8,394 nucleotides of DNA from Candidatus Thioglobus plumae (GCA_910595815.1 CAJVCM010000066.1:1-8394), one strand, 5' to 3'; shown: positions 1 to 7,416, counted from the first letter of the stretch. The notes: generated by a model from the letters alone, not told the origin. Numbers and translations are program-made.

Positions 1-453
1 ACCGCAACTTTCAATGTGAGGGACGTTAATACCTCAATATTTAATACACATATAGATACCATTGTTAACAGTTTAAAACAGTTGCCAGATAGTGTTGTTA
101 GCAAGGTGAATCTTCGAGATCGTGTAGAAATTTTAGTTAAAATTAAAACAAGTGCTTACTCCAAAGAGCTTCAATTGGCTTATGCCACTTCATTAGCAGA
201 GCTAACTCCGCAATTAATCAATACAAACAATCATCAGATTGATATTGATGATTTTCTTAAATGGCACGATCAAGAATTCTCTACACAGGTCAATCTTCAA
301 ACACAAAGAAATTTATTGAAAATGAGCTCTGTCAAGGCGCAAAAGGTAGCAGGGTTTATCACTTTAAATATGGCAGCAGCAGCTTTAGGTATTTTCATTA
401 TGTTTGTAATGATGTTGGCAATGCTGCGTATCGAACAAAACACTCGCCAATAA
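1..453 (+). CDS. C-terminal part of a membrane-anchored protein of unknown function (5' end outside window)
   Basis: The frame is open from base 1. The first possible start inside the window is a GTG at 16, but the reading frame continues upstream (T-A-T-F-N-V), so this is most likely the tail of a longer gene, about 150 residues visible. The visible part is polar and mostly helical in character, followed by one strongly hydrophobic segment (about residues 111-137 counting the GTG as 1: VAGFITLN through FVMMLAML). It ends in a short charged tail, RIEQNTRQ. This suggests a protein anchored by a C-terminal transmembrane helix. I do not recognise a family and see no catalytic motif. The stop lies 7 bp before the next start, so co-transcription with the MDR oxidoreductase is likely. 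Being a real gene is fairly certain; its function is not. Confidence 0.7.
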   Translation, partial: TATFNVRDVNTSIFNTHIDTIVNSLKQLPDSVVSKVNLRDRVEILVKIKTSAYSKELQLAYATSLAELTPQLINTNNHQIDIDDFLKWHDQEFSTQVNLQTQRNLLKMSSVKAQKVAGFITLNMAAAALGIFIMFVMMLAMLRIEQNTRQ

Positions 454-460
454 TACCTTT

Positions 461-1441
461 ATGCAGGCAATCGGGTTTAATGGTGTTGATTTTATTGAGT
501 TTGAAAAAGAGATAGATTCGCCATCAGCGCACGATCTTTTGGTTGAGATTCGTGCGATTTCAATCAATCCGATAGATGCTAAAGTTAAGCAAACAGTTGC
601 TAAAGACAGTCCTCTAAAAATTTTAGGTTATGACGCAGCAGGTGTTGTCATCTCTGTGGGTGGCCAAACCTCTCTTTTTAAAGTGGGCGATGAAGTTTTT
701 TATGCCGGTGACATGACCAGAGAAGGCTCTAACGCCACCCATCAACTGGTGGATGAGCGACTTGTTGGTCGCAAACCAAGCTCTCTTAGTTATGGGCAAG
801 CGGCAGCTTTGCCACTTACCAGTGTTACTGCTTGGGAGTCGTTATTTGATCGTTTAAAAATCACCAAAACAGACCATGATAAGACTTTATTATTAATCGG
901 TGCTGCTGGTGGTGTGGGCTCTATGGCGATCCAATTCGCTAAACAAGTGGTTGGCATTAACGTTATTGCCACGGCTTCCCGTACTGAATCTAGCGACTGG
1001 TGTAAACAAATGGGTGCCGATGTGGTGATTGATCATCATGATCTTGTAGGGCAATTTAAAGATAGCAACCTTGATGCGCCTGACTTTATTCTTTGCATGG
1101 GCAACCCAGATGAATATTTTGAAACCATGGCTGAGTTGATTGCACCACAAGGCAGTATTTGTTTGTTGGCCAATGCGGGCAAAGACTACAACATTAATTT
1201 ACTCAAGGCTAAAAGCATTACCTTGGTTTGGGAGATGATGTTTACCCGCTCTATGTTTACAACAAAAGACGTCATAAAACAGCATGAATTGTTAAATGAA
1301 GTGGCAAGTTTGGTCGATTGTGGAAAGGTGGTAACTACAGTAACACGTCAGCTGAGCCCAATCAATTTAGAAAATATCGTCGAAGCACACAGGATTATTG
1401 AAAAGCGTGAGATGATTGGCAAGTTAGTAATTACTCACTAA
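461..1441 (+). CDS. MDR-superfamily zinc-independent alcohol dehydrogenase-like / quinone oxidoreductase-like protein
   Basis: This 326-residue protein is a medium-chain dehydrogenase/reductase. The N-terminal GroES-like domain (about 1-120) carries the family patterns HDLLVEIRAISINPID (24-39), LGYDAAGVV (55-63) and GDEVFYAGDMTREGSNA (76-92). The Rossmann domain has the nucleotide-binding loop GAAGGVGSMAIQFA (147-160), followed by ATASR (170-174), which suggests NADPH. The pattern matches the zinc-type alcohol dehydrogenase-like subfamily that I recall as TIGR02817. The Cys and His-Glu positions that bind catalytic zinc in true ADHs are replaced (N36-P-I-D39; GYDAAG), and there is no structural Cys cluster; the only cysteines are 181, 212, 234 and 287. 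It therefore probably reduces a quinone, enone or aldehyde without zinc. The substrate is unknown. The ATG at 461 fits the family N-terminus (MQAIGFNG), although the ribosome-binding site is weak. The 3' end overlaps ftsY in the convergent direction. Confidence 0.88.
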   Translation: MQAIGFNGVDFIEFEKEIDSPSAHDLLVEIRAISINPIDAKVKQTVAKDSPLKILGYDAAGVVISVGGQTSLFKVGDEVFYAGDMTREGSNATHQLVDERLVGRKPSSLSYGQAAALPLTSVTAWESLFDRLKITKTDHDKTLLLIGAAGGVGSMAIQFAKQVVGINVIATASRTESSDWCKQMGADVVIDHHDLVGQFKDSNLDAPDFILCMGNPDEYFETMAELIAPQGSICLLANAGKDYNINLLKAKSITLVWEMMFTRSMFTTKDVIKQHELLNEVASLVDCGKVVTTVTRQLSPINLENIVEAHRIIEKREMIGKLVITH

Positions 1442-2378
1442 ATAACGCATCAACAAACTCGGTGGTTTTAAATGGTTTAAGATCGTTAATACCTTCGCCT
1501 ACACCGATATAACGAATCGGCAAATTCAATTCATCAGAGATGGCAAATAACACACCACCTTTGGCAGTGCCATCGAGTTTGGTGATGCTGATGCCGCTAA
1601 GCTCAATGGCTTTGTTAAATTCGATTGCTTGATTAATGGCATTTTGCCCAGAGCCACCATCAATCACCAGCATGGTTTCATGCGGGGCGTTTTCGTTGTG
1701 CTTTTTGAGTACGCGTTTGATTTTTTCTAGCTCTTGCATCAGATTACCTTGTGTGTGTAGTCTTCCAGCAGTATCAGCAATCAAAATATCAATATTTTTA
1801 GCTTTGGCTGACTCATACGCATCATAAATCACCGAGGCTGCATCAGCGCCAGTGGCCTGGGCGACAACCGGTATTTCATTGCGTTCACCCCAAATTTTTA
1901 GTTGTTCAACAGCAGCGGCACGGAACGTGTCACCCGCAGCTAACATCACCGATTTTCCTTGATTTTGAAATGATTTGGCTAACTTGCCAATGGTAGTGGT
2001 TTTTCCAGCGCCATTAATACCCACCACTAAAATCACAAAAGTTTCATTAATATCGGTATTGAGTTGATTGTCCTTAATCAGTAGTCTTTCTAATTCATCT
2101 TTTAAAAATTGATACAAACTATCTGAATCCTTAAGTGTTTTCCTGGAAGCATTTTTGCGTACACTTTCTAGCACCTTGTCGGTGGTATTAATGCCAATAT
2201 CAGCAGTAATGAGTAAAGTTTCTAACTCATCGAGCAGGTCATCATTGATTTCTTTTTTGCCTAGCAACAATGCAGACAGGCCAGATCCAAGCTTTTGTCT
2301 TGATTTGACTAAGCGCTCTTTCAGTGAAGCAGGCTTTTCCTCTACTGGAGATTTATCTTTTTTAAAAAAATTAAACAA
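1431..2378 (-). CDS. ftsY: Signal recognition particle receptor FtsY
   Basis: FtsY is the SRP-receptor GTPase that docks ribosome-SRP complexes at the inner membrane and hands nascent membrane proteins to SecYEG. The 315 residues contain the helical N domain (about 14-100) and the G domain. The G domain shows the P-loop GINGAGKTTTIGKLA (120-134), the insertion-box motif DTFRAAAVEQL (150-160), DTAGR (202-206), SGQNAINQA (243-251), TKLDGTAKGG (266-275) and GVGEGINDLKPF (292-303). E. coli FtsY is about 500 residues because of a long acidic A domain; here only about 15 residues precede the N domain. They begin FNFFKKDK, an amphipathic basic stretch that could serve as the membrane-targeting helix. 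The start codon is TTG (2376-2378): an in-frame stop lies two codons upstream and the encoded start matches the usual MFxFFKK pattern. Its neighbour across 25 bp is the divergent M16 pair, a known ftsY context. The ftsE-ftsX genes that often follow ftsY are absent. Confidence 0.97.
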   Translation of the reverse strand: MFNFFKKDKSPVEEKPASLKERLVKSRQKLGSGLSALLLGKKEINDDLLDELETLLITADIGINTTDKVLESVRKNASRKTLKDSDSLYQFLKDELERLLIKDNQLNTDINETFVILVVGINGAGKTTTIGKLAKSFQNQGKSVMLAAGDTFRAAAVEQLKIWGERNEIPVVAQATGADAASVIYDAYESAKAKNIDILIADTAGRLHTQGNLMQELEKIKRVLKKHNENAPHETMLVIDGGSGQNAINQAIEFNKAIELSGISITKLDGTAKGGVLFAISDELNLPIRYIGVGEGINDLKPFKTTEFVDALFSE

Positions 2379-2388
2379 GGCTTATGGC

Positions 2389-2394
2389 TATAAT
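2389..2394 (+). promoter_or_regulatory. Candidate -10 element for the M16 peptidase genes
   Basis: A perfect TATAAT lies in the 25-bp gap between the divergent ftsY and M16 start codons. The -35 region at the expected spacing (around 2366-2371) is only an A/T run inside the ftsY 5' end, so the match is half a promoter. If used, transcription would begin near 2400-2402, a few bases before the ATG at 2404, giving a nearly leaderless mRNA. This is inference from spacing only. Confidence 0.35.
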
Positions 2395-2403
2395 GATTGA
2401 AAT

Positions 2404-3732
2404 ATGAAAGCGTTAATTTTACTATTCTTTGGTTTGTCTCATTCTTTATTTGTATTGGCAAGTAATCATTTGGCTAATCAAGGTATTACCCAGGCCACAT
2501 TAGACAACGGACTAAAAATTGTTGTTAAGGTGGATCGGCGTGCACCGGTGTTTATCTCTCAGCTTTGGTATAAAGTCGGTGCTAGTGATGAGTCACGTCC
2601 TACAACAGGGGTTTCTCATATGTTAGAACACATGATGTTTAAAGGCACTCGCACTTACAAATCGGGAGAATTTTCACGAATTATTGCCAGAAATGGCGGT
2701 GATGAGAATGCCTTTACCTCAAAGGACTTTACCGCTTATTATCAAAAAATGCACAAGTCGAAGCTTGAGTTGGCCATCAAGATGGAAGCAGATCGCATGC
2801 GTAATCTAACTTTTTCTAATCGTGAACTCACTAAAGAAAGGCAAGTAGTGATTGAAGAAAGACGTATGCGTGTAGAAGACAAGCCCAATTCAAAAGTTTA
2901 TGAAAATCTGCGCTTGATTTCGTTTGACGAAAAAGGCGCGTATCACTCGCCTGTGATTGGCTTTCAAAAAGATTTAGAAACATACAGCTTGAACGATCTT
3001 AGGGTTTGGTATGAAAAATACTATGCGCCAAACAATGCCACATTGGTGGTGGTAGGTGACGTAGATCCAACTGAAGTCATTCGTTTAGCAAAGCAATATT
3101 TTGGTGATTATGCCCTTAATCCAAACATCAAACAATCAGATCGAGCTGCAGTTACACTTAAGGGGAACACCAGAGTCTTAAAGCTTAAGGCTAAGCTGCC
3201 TTTTTATGTGTTGTCATTCCCTGTGCCAAGTTTAAATACCGTTGACAAGGAAAGAACCGCCTACACTTTAGAAATGCTGGCCTATGTGCTTGATAATGGA
3301 TTATCTAAGTCATTGATTAGAAACCGACAAATCGCATCCAGCATCGGCGTAGGCTATCGCTTATATGATAAATACGACACCTTGTTCACGCTTAGCTTTA
3401 TTCCAGCTAATGGCGTGAGTAATGACACGGTACTTAACTCCATTAAAGCCCAAGTGGAAGAGTTAGTCAATAATCCTAACTTTATTCAAGGAGAATTGTC
3501 TCGCACTAAGGCACAGCTTGAGGCTGATTTTGTATTTGAGCAAGATCAAATATCTACCCAATCTTATTACCTAGGCATGCTATCAACGGTAGGTTTAGGT
3601 ATCGATAAAATGTTTACTTATGTGGATAGTATGAACAGCATTAATGCAACTGAGGTTTCAGTAATTGCCAAACAATATCTTGATTTTGATGATGCCAATT
3701 CGGTTGAGCTAATCCCACAAGGGGTGAAATGA
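2404..3732 (+). CDS. Periplasmic M16 (pitrilysin-family) zinc metallopeptidase, catalytic subunit
   Basis: This 442-residue secreted peptidase has an N-terminal signal peptide (hydrophobic stretch at about 4-19, likely cleavage near LAS-NH at 20). The first M16 domain carries the inverted zinc motif HMLEH (H72, E75, H76), followed by MFKGT. The third zinc ligand is probably E152 in ERQVVIEERRMR (145-156), at the usual distance of about 76 residues. The C-terminal M16 domain (about 215-425) begins after the VVVGDVDP motif and lacks a zinc site. Where the partner family carries an R/Y substrate-binding pair, this protein has R306 but apparently Ser at 313. It should hydrolyse peptides in the periplasm as the zinc-bearing half of a heterodimer with the next gene, which it overlaps by 4 bp (ATGA). 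It is divergent from ftsY, as in Pseudomonas aeruginosa (PA0372/PA0371 beside ftsY, from memory). The natural substrate is unknown. The Shine-Dalgarno sequence is weak. Confidence 0.93.
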   Translation: MKALILLFFGLSHSLFVLASNHLANQGITQATLDNGLKIVVKVDRRAPVFISQLWYKVGASDESRPTTGVSHMLEHMMFKGTRTYKSGEFSRIIARNGGDENAFTSKDFTAYYQKMHKSKLELAIKMEADRMRNLTFSNRELTKERQVVIEERRMRVEDKPNSKVYENLRLISFDEKGAYHSPVIGFQKDLETYSLNDLRVWYEKYYAPNNATLVVVGDVDPTEVIRLAKQYFGDYALNPNIKQSDRAAVTLKGNTRVLKLKAKLPFYVLSFPVPSLNTVDKERTAYTLEMLAYVLDNGLSKSLIRNRQIASSIGVGYRLYDKYDTLFTLSFIPANGVSNDTVLNSIKAQVEELVNNPNFIQGELSRTKAQLEADFVFEQDQISTQSYYLGMLSTVGLGIDKMFTYVDSMNSINATEVSVIAKQYLDFDDANSVELIPQGVK

Positions 3733-5021
3733 GAGTTTTAATCTTATTGCTGTTATTCGTAAGTTCTGCTCAAGCCAAGCTTGATATTAAACACTGGACA
3801 ACCCCTGAAGGTGCGAAAGTATTTTTCGCACAAACTAAGGGCTTGCCAATATTAGATATTCAGCTAAATTTTGATGCCGCCGCCTCTAGAGATGGCGATA
3901 AATTTGGCTTGGCATCACTCACCAGTGCGCTACTAGGTACGGCCACTCAGTACAACAATGAAGAGCAAATTATCAATGCATTTGAAGCAGTCGGTGCGCA
4001 GTTCTCTAATAGCTCGCTTAAAGATATGTCGATAGTTTCCTTACGCACGCTAACGCGACAATCAATCTTAAAAAAATCTCTCGATATTTTTACTGAGGTG
4101 ATTGCCCAGCCTAGTTTTGAGCAAACTTATTTAACACGAGAAAAGCGCCAAACCTTACGCTCTATTGAGGCAGCTAAGCAATCACCAGCCAGTGTGGCAT
4201 CGATGGCTTTTGACAAAGCAGTATTTGCAGATCATCCATATGCACATGCAAAAATTGGTACCCAGGAAACCATTAGTCAAATATCGCTTAAAGACATAAA
4301 ACACCATTACCAACAGTATTATGTGGCTAAAAATTTGACCATTGCTTTGGTGGGTGACATCAGCAAAGCGCAAGCTAAACAAATTGCTAGGCAGATCTCT
4401 CATGGGCTCAATATTGGCGAAAAAGCCAAAGTCAATTCAATCGTGTTACCACTTGAGAAACTGCAAACCATTCATATTGAATTCCCATCAGAGCAAACGC
4501 ACTTACTCATTGGTCAAGCCGGCATTAATCGCTCACATCCTGATTATTATCCGTTGTACTTAGGCAATCATATTTTTGGTGGTAGCGGGCTTACCTCAAT
4601 CCTCAGTGATGAAATTCGTGAGAAAAAAGGCTTGGCTTATTCAGCTTATAGTTATTTCACTAAAATGCAATCGAATGGTTTTTTCATGATGCGTATGCAA
4701 ACCAAAAATTCGCAAACTGAGGAAGCAAAAAAGATCGCCATTCGAACATTGGAATATTTTATTACTCAGCCAATGACACAGCAACAGCTTCAAGATGGCA
4801 AGGATAATATCATTGGTGGCTTTGCATTAGAAACTGCCAGTAATGCAAATATATTAACTTATTTATCAATTATTGGTTTTTACAATTTACCGCTTGATTA
4901 TTTATCTGGCTTTACCGATAAAATCAAGGATATTAGCGCCAAAGACATCCAAAAGTCTTATGAAAGACTGATTGATATGGATAAACTCATTGTTTTGAGT
5001 GTTGGTAAAGCAATACAGTAA
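3729..5021 (+). CDS. Periplasmic M16-family peptidase, non-catalytic partner subunit
   Basis: This 430-residue protein has a clear signal peptide with probable cleavage after AQA at 16. It has the two-domain M16 fold: N-terminal domain with FGLASLTSALLGTAT at 59-73, then a linker, then a C-terminal domain from about 205 (ALVGDISKAQ). At the position where the zinc motif HxxEH should stand it reads LTSALL, so no zinc site is present. The C-terminal domain keeps the conserved EIREKKGLAYSAYS segment (295-308), whose R297 and Y304 match the R/Y pair that grips the substrate peptide in this family. This is the usual division in two-gene M16 peptidases: one subunit holds zinc, the other holds the R/Y pair. 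The start ATG overlaps the stop of the catalytic subunit (ATGA), which implies translational coupling and equal production. Activity alone is not expected. Confidence 0.92.
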   Translation: MRVLILLLLFVSSAQAKLDIKHWTTPEGAKVFFAQTKGLPILDIQLNFDAAASRDGDKFGLASLTSALLGTATQYNNEEQIINAFEAVGAQFSNSSLKDMSIVSLRTLTRQSILKKSLDIFTEVIAQPSFEQTYLTREKRQTLRSIEAAKQSPASVASMAFDKAVFADHPYAHAKIGTQETISQISLKDIKHHYQQYYVAKNLTIALVGDISKAQAKQIARQISHGLNIGEKAKVNSIVLPLEKLQTIHIEFPSEQTHLLIGQAGINRSHPDYYPLYLGNHIFGGSGLTSILSDEIREKKGLAYSAYSYFTKMQSNGFFMMRMQTKNSQTEEAKKIAIRTLEYFITQPMTQQQLQDGKDNIIGGFALETASNANILTYLSIIGFYNLPLDYLSGFTDKIKDISAKDIQKSYERLIDMDKLIVLSVGKAIQ

Positions 5022-5025
5022 TCAA

Positions 5026-6771
5026 ATGGTGAATCACTATTCTGTAATAAACTTGTTTTTAGCTTTGTGGCTTGGCTTTGTTTCGCAGGCATCAATAGCT
5101 CAGAATCACAATGTACAATCTAAAAAACTGGTTACTATAGCAGTGCAAGCATTTTTAGGCCCTTCTGTAGCCAATAAAAAATGGTATCCAACGATTGATT
5201 TTTTAAATAAAAAATTTGATAAATATCATTTTGAATTATTGATAATTGAAGCGCAGAATGTATCTTTATTACGGGAATTAGTCGCAACAAAGAAACTTGA
5301 TTATGTAATTACTCAGCCGGTTGCAACGGCCGAGCTGCAATTCTTAAGTGATGTGATTCCCGTGTTAACGAAGAAAGATAAGCGCGGAGTTTCTCAGTTT
5401 GGCTCGGTCATTATTACCTCATCAGCAAATACAAAGATTGGCTCAATACAAGACCTTAAAGGCAAGTCATTTGCAGGCGCTAATCCTCTCGGTCTTGGAG
5501 GGTGGATTCTGGGCTATGATTATTTATTATCACAAGGCGTCGACCTCTATACTGACACTTCTAGAATTGATTTCCTGGGTAGTCAAGTTAACATTGTTGA
5601 CGCCGTTATCAAGAGAATGGTAGATGCAGGTGTGATTCGAACAGGCGTGTTAGAAAGATTGAGTGAAAATGGAAAGATTCGACTGTCTGATATTAAAGTG
5701 CTGGATTATAAGACTGGTTTCCCTTATATTTTGTCTACTAATTTGGTGCCAGAGTGGTCGTTTTCTGCAACAACTGAGGCAGACCCGATTTTGACTAATA
5801 GGATTGTAGAAGCGTTAAGACAGGCGAGCCTTAATACCAATAATTCGCATGATTTAGCAAAATGGGGTGATGTGGTAGATTACCAAGTTATTCATCAATT
5901 GTTACAGAAGCATAGAGTTGGTATTTATAAAGATCCAATGCTAGTCAATTTATTAAAAAAATATTACCAATTATTGCTAATTGCATTGGTGTTGTTGATG
6001 ACAAGTATTTGGTATATTAGAGAAAGGCGACTAGAAAAAATTAATCGATATAAGGTTGAGTTAGAGCGACTTTCTAGAGTCAGGTCAGTTGACCAGCTAC
6101 TTTCTGAAATTGCTCATGAGATTGCACAACCAGTTACTTCAATAAAAATTGACGCAAAGGTTGTTGAGAAATTGCTCAAAAATACTGGTTCAGTGTCAGA
6201 TGATTCTATTGCCAAAGTAGTTAAAAGTCTTAATAGAAAGACAGATCATTGTATTGATGTGATTAATAATATCCGCTCATTTTTAACCACTAAAAAAATT
6301 ACGTATGAACCAGTCAATATCAATAATCGAATTTCCAATGTCCTTAAATTAATTGATCATGAGCTTAACGTAAATAAAGTTAAAGTAAGTGAAGCTTCAA
6401 ATAACGAGTTACCGTTAGTTTATATGAGTACCGTAGAATTAGATCAAGTGCTGCTTAACCTTTGTAAGAATGCAATTAGCGCTATGAGTGACCATAAGTG
6501 TAAACTAAAAGAGTTAACAATTTTTACTACTGTAGATAATGATAATGTGAATATTTTTGTCAAAGATACTGGTCCTGGCATTGTCGATGAAGAAAATTTA
6601 TTTAAACTATTTAAAACCAATAAATTATTAAATAACACTGAGGGGTTAGGGTTGGGCCTTAGTTTGAGTCGGAGTATTATTAGGTCTTATGACGGGGATT
6701 TAGTTTTAAAATCTTCTTCATCACAAGGAGCATCTTTCATGATTACATTGCCATATATAAATGAAAAATAA
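5026..6771 (+). CDS. ttrS: TtrS-type membrane histidine kinase with periplasmic PhnD-like sensor domain
   Basis: This is the sensor of a two-component system. From the ATG it has 581 residues: a signal sequence (about 1-25, SIA-QN); a periplasmic PhnD-like solute-binding domain (about 35-275) with TIAVQAFLGP, LDYVITQP, IQDLKGKSFAGANP and GWILGYDYLLSQG; one transmembrane helix (about 314-331, LLLIALVLLMTSIWYI); then a HisKA domain with phospho-acceptor H364 in IAHEIAQP, and a HATPase_c domain with N-box NLCKN (478-482), DTGPGI (514-519) and GLGLGLSLS (540-548). This architecture is typical of TtrS, which senses tetrathionate in Salmonella; the related ThsS responds to thiosulfate. Ligand identity here is inference. 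A GTG at 4999 would add nine residues and overlap the M16 gene. I prefer the ATG because the signal peptide then begins properly, but neither start has a strong ribosome-binding site. It lies 4 bp after the M16 stop and overlaps the regulator gene by 11 bp. Confidence 0.85.
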   Translation: MVNHYSVINLFLALWLGFVSQASIAQNHNVQSKKLVTIAVQAFLGPSVANKKWYPTIDFLNKKFDKYHFELLIIEAQNVSLLRELVATKKLDYVITQPVATAELQFLSDVIPVLTKKDKRGVSQFGSVIITSSANTKIGSIQDLKGKSFAGANPLGLGGWILGYDYLLSQGVDLYTDTSRIDFLGSQVNIVDAVIKRMVDAGVIRTGVLERLSENGKIRLSDIKVLDYKTGFPYILSTNLVPEWSFSATTEADPILTNRIVEALRQASLNTNNSHDLAKWGDVVDYQVIHQLLQKHRVGIYKDPMLVNLLKKYYQLLLIALVLLMTSIWYIRERRLEKINRYKVELERLSRVRSVDQLLSEIAHEIAQPVTSIKIDAKVVEKLLKNTGSVSDDSIAKVVKSLNRKTDHCIDVINNIRSFLTTKKITYEPVNINNRISNVLKLIDHELNVNKVKVSEASNNELPLVYMSTVELDQVLLNLCKNAISAMSDHKCKLKELTIFTTVDNDNVNIFVKDTGPGIVDEENLFKLFKTNKLLNNTEGLGLGLSLSRSIIRSYDGDLVLKSSSSQGASFMITLPYINEK

Positions 6772-7357
6772 AAATTTACCCGTCTTATATTTAGTTGATG
6801 ATGATAAAGAAATTAGAGATTCTTTATCAATTTTTTTTGGTGTTTATGATTACAATTTAATTGTTTTTGAAAGTGCAATAGACTACTTGGATCAAGTGAG
6901 CCACCTAGACATGAAGGGCTGCTTAATTTCTGATATTAGCATGGAAAAAATGGACGGTTTGGAGCTACAAAGAAGATTGAATAAATTAGGTTGTATTCAG
7001 CCCACTATATTTATCACTGGCCATGGCGATGTTAATACAGCGGTCAAGGCTATGCAGTTAGGTGCATTTGATTTTATTCAAAAGCCATTTGATCCTGAAG
7101 CGTTACTCGAAAAGGTTGTTAAGGCAAATGAAGTTTTTGAAGATAGAATGCGTATTTTAAGCAGCTACCATATTTTGACAGAAAAGGAGAAAATGGTTAT
7201 GGAGCAGGTTCTTTTAGGTTTAAAAAATAAAGATATTGCAGATTCGTTATGTATTTCCATACCAACTGTTGAAGCCCACAGATCAAAAGTAATGAAAAAA
7301 ATGCAGGCGACGTCTCTACCTGAGTTAGTCAAAATGTCAGTCTATATTTCTAGATAA
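6761..7357 (+). CDS. ttrR: FixJ/TtrR-type response regulator with LuxR-type DNA-binding domain
   Basis: This 198-residue regulator is the partner of the kinase just upstream. The receiver domain (about 6-123) has the acidic cluster DDD (13-15), phospho-acceptor D58 in CLISDIS, T86 in FITGHGD and K108 in IQKPFD. The output domain (about 138-198) is a LuxR/GerE helix-turn-helix: LTEKEKMVMEQVLLG, NKDIADSL and SIPTVEAHRSKVMKKM. Length and domain order match the FixJ family, including TtrR, which activates tetrathionate reductase genes in Salmonella. No ttrBCA-like target lies in this window, so its regulon is unknown. The loop after D58 reads MEKMDG instead of the common MPxMDG, which is a mild departure. 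The start overlaps the kinase stop by 11 bp. The only good AAGGAG (6725-6730) is about 30 bp upstream and so too far to help; translation is probably coupled. GC is very low: 31 of 120 bases at 6781-6900. Confidence 0.92.
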   Translation: MKNKNLPVLYLVDDDKEIRDSLSIFFGVYDYNLIVFESAIDYLDQVSHLDMKGCLISDISMEKMDGLELQRRLNKLGCIQPTIFITGHGDVNTAVKAMQLGAFDFIQKPFDPEALLEKVVKANEVFEDRMRILSSYHILTEKEKMVMEQVLLGLKNKDIADSLCISIPTVEAHRSKVMKKMQATSLPELVKMSVYISR

Positions 7358-7359
7358 TT

Positions 7360-7386
7360 AACCATATATTTAAAATATATGGTTTT
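7360..7386 (+). terminator. Probable intrinsic terminator after the regulator gene
   Basis: Three bases after the regulator stop an inverted repeat begins: ACCATATAT (7361-7369) pairs with ATATATGGT (7375-7383). It extends by one A-T pair on each side, giving an 11-bp stem with a 3-base loop, and runs into TTTTCC. The stem is AT-rich and the T-run is only four bases, so termination may be weak. The right arm could instead pair with CCATA at 7387-7391, forming a competing small hairpin. Confidence 0.5.
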
Positions 7387-7404
7387 CCATAATTTACCTA
7401 TCGA

Positions 7405-7416
7405 CTACTTTAGTAG
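7405..7416. repeat. Short perfect inverted repeat CTACT-TT-AGTAG
   Basis: Two 5-bp arms are separated by two bases. The length suits an operator half-site pair or a tiny hairpin. No flanking -35/-10 pair ties it to a gene, and a chance match in AT-rich spacer DNA is possible. Confidence 0.3.

Noticed and set aside
893..1150. Minus-strand open frame of 85 codons inside the MDR gene
   Set aside because: It lies wholly opposite a well-supported gene, and its translation has no family-like pattern.
1427..1436. Palindrome AGTAATTACT at the convergent gene ends as a two-way terminator
   Set aside because: Only 10 bp, AT-rich, without a loop or T-run; too weak to call.
2393..2407. Four-codon upstream reading frame (ATG ATT GAA ATA TGA) overlapping the M16 start
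   Set aside because: Its ATG overlaps the candidate -10 hexamer, so it would lie upstream of the expected transcript start; probably chance.
4182..4403. Minus-strand open frame of 73 codons inside the second M16 gene
   Set aside because: It is a shadow of a conserved coding region with no independent support.
4999..5025. GTG start at 4999 for the kinase
   Set aside because: It adds polar residues ahead of the signal sequence and runs into the M16 gene; the ATG at 5026 gives a normal signal peptide. It is not fully excluded because neither start has a clear ribosome-binding site.
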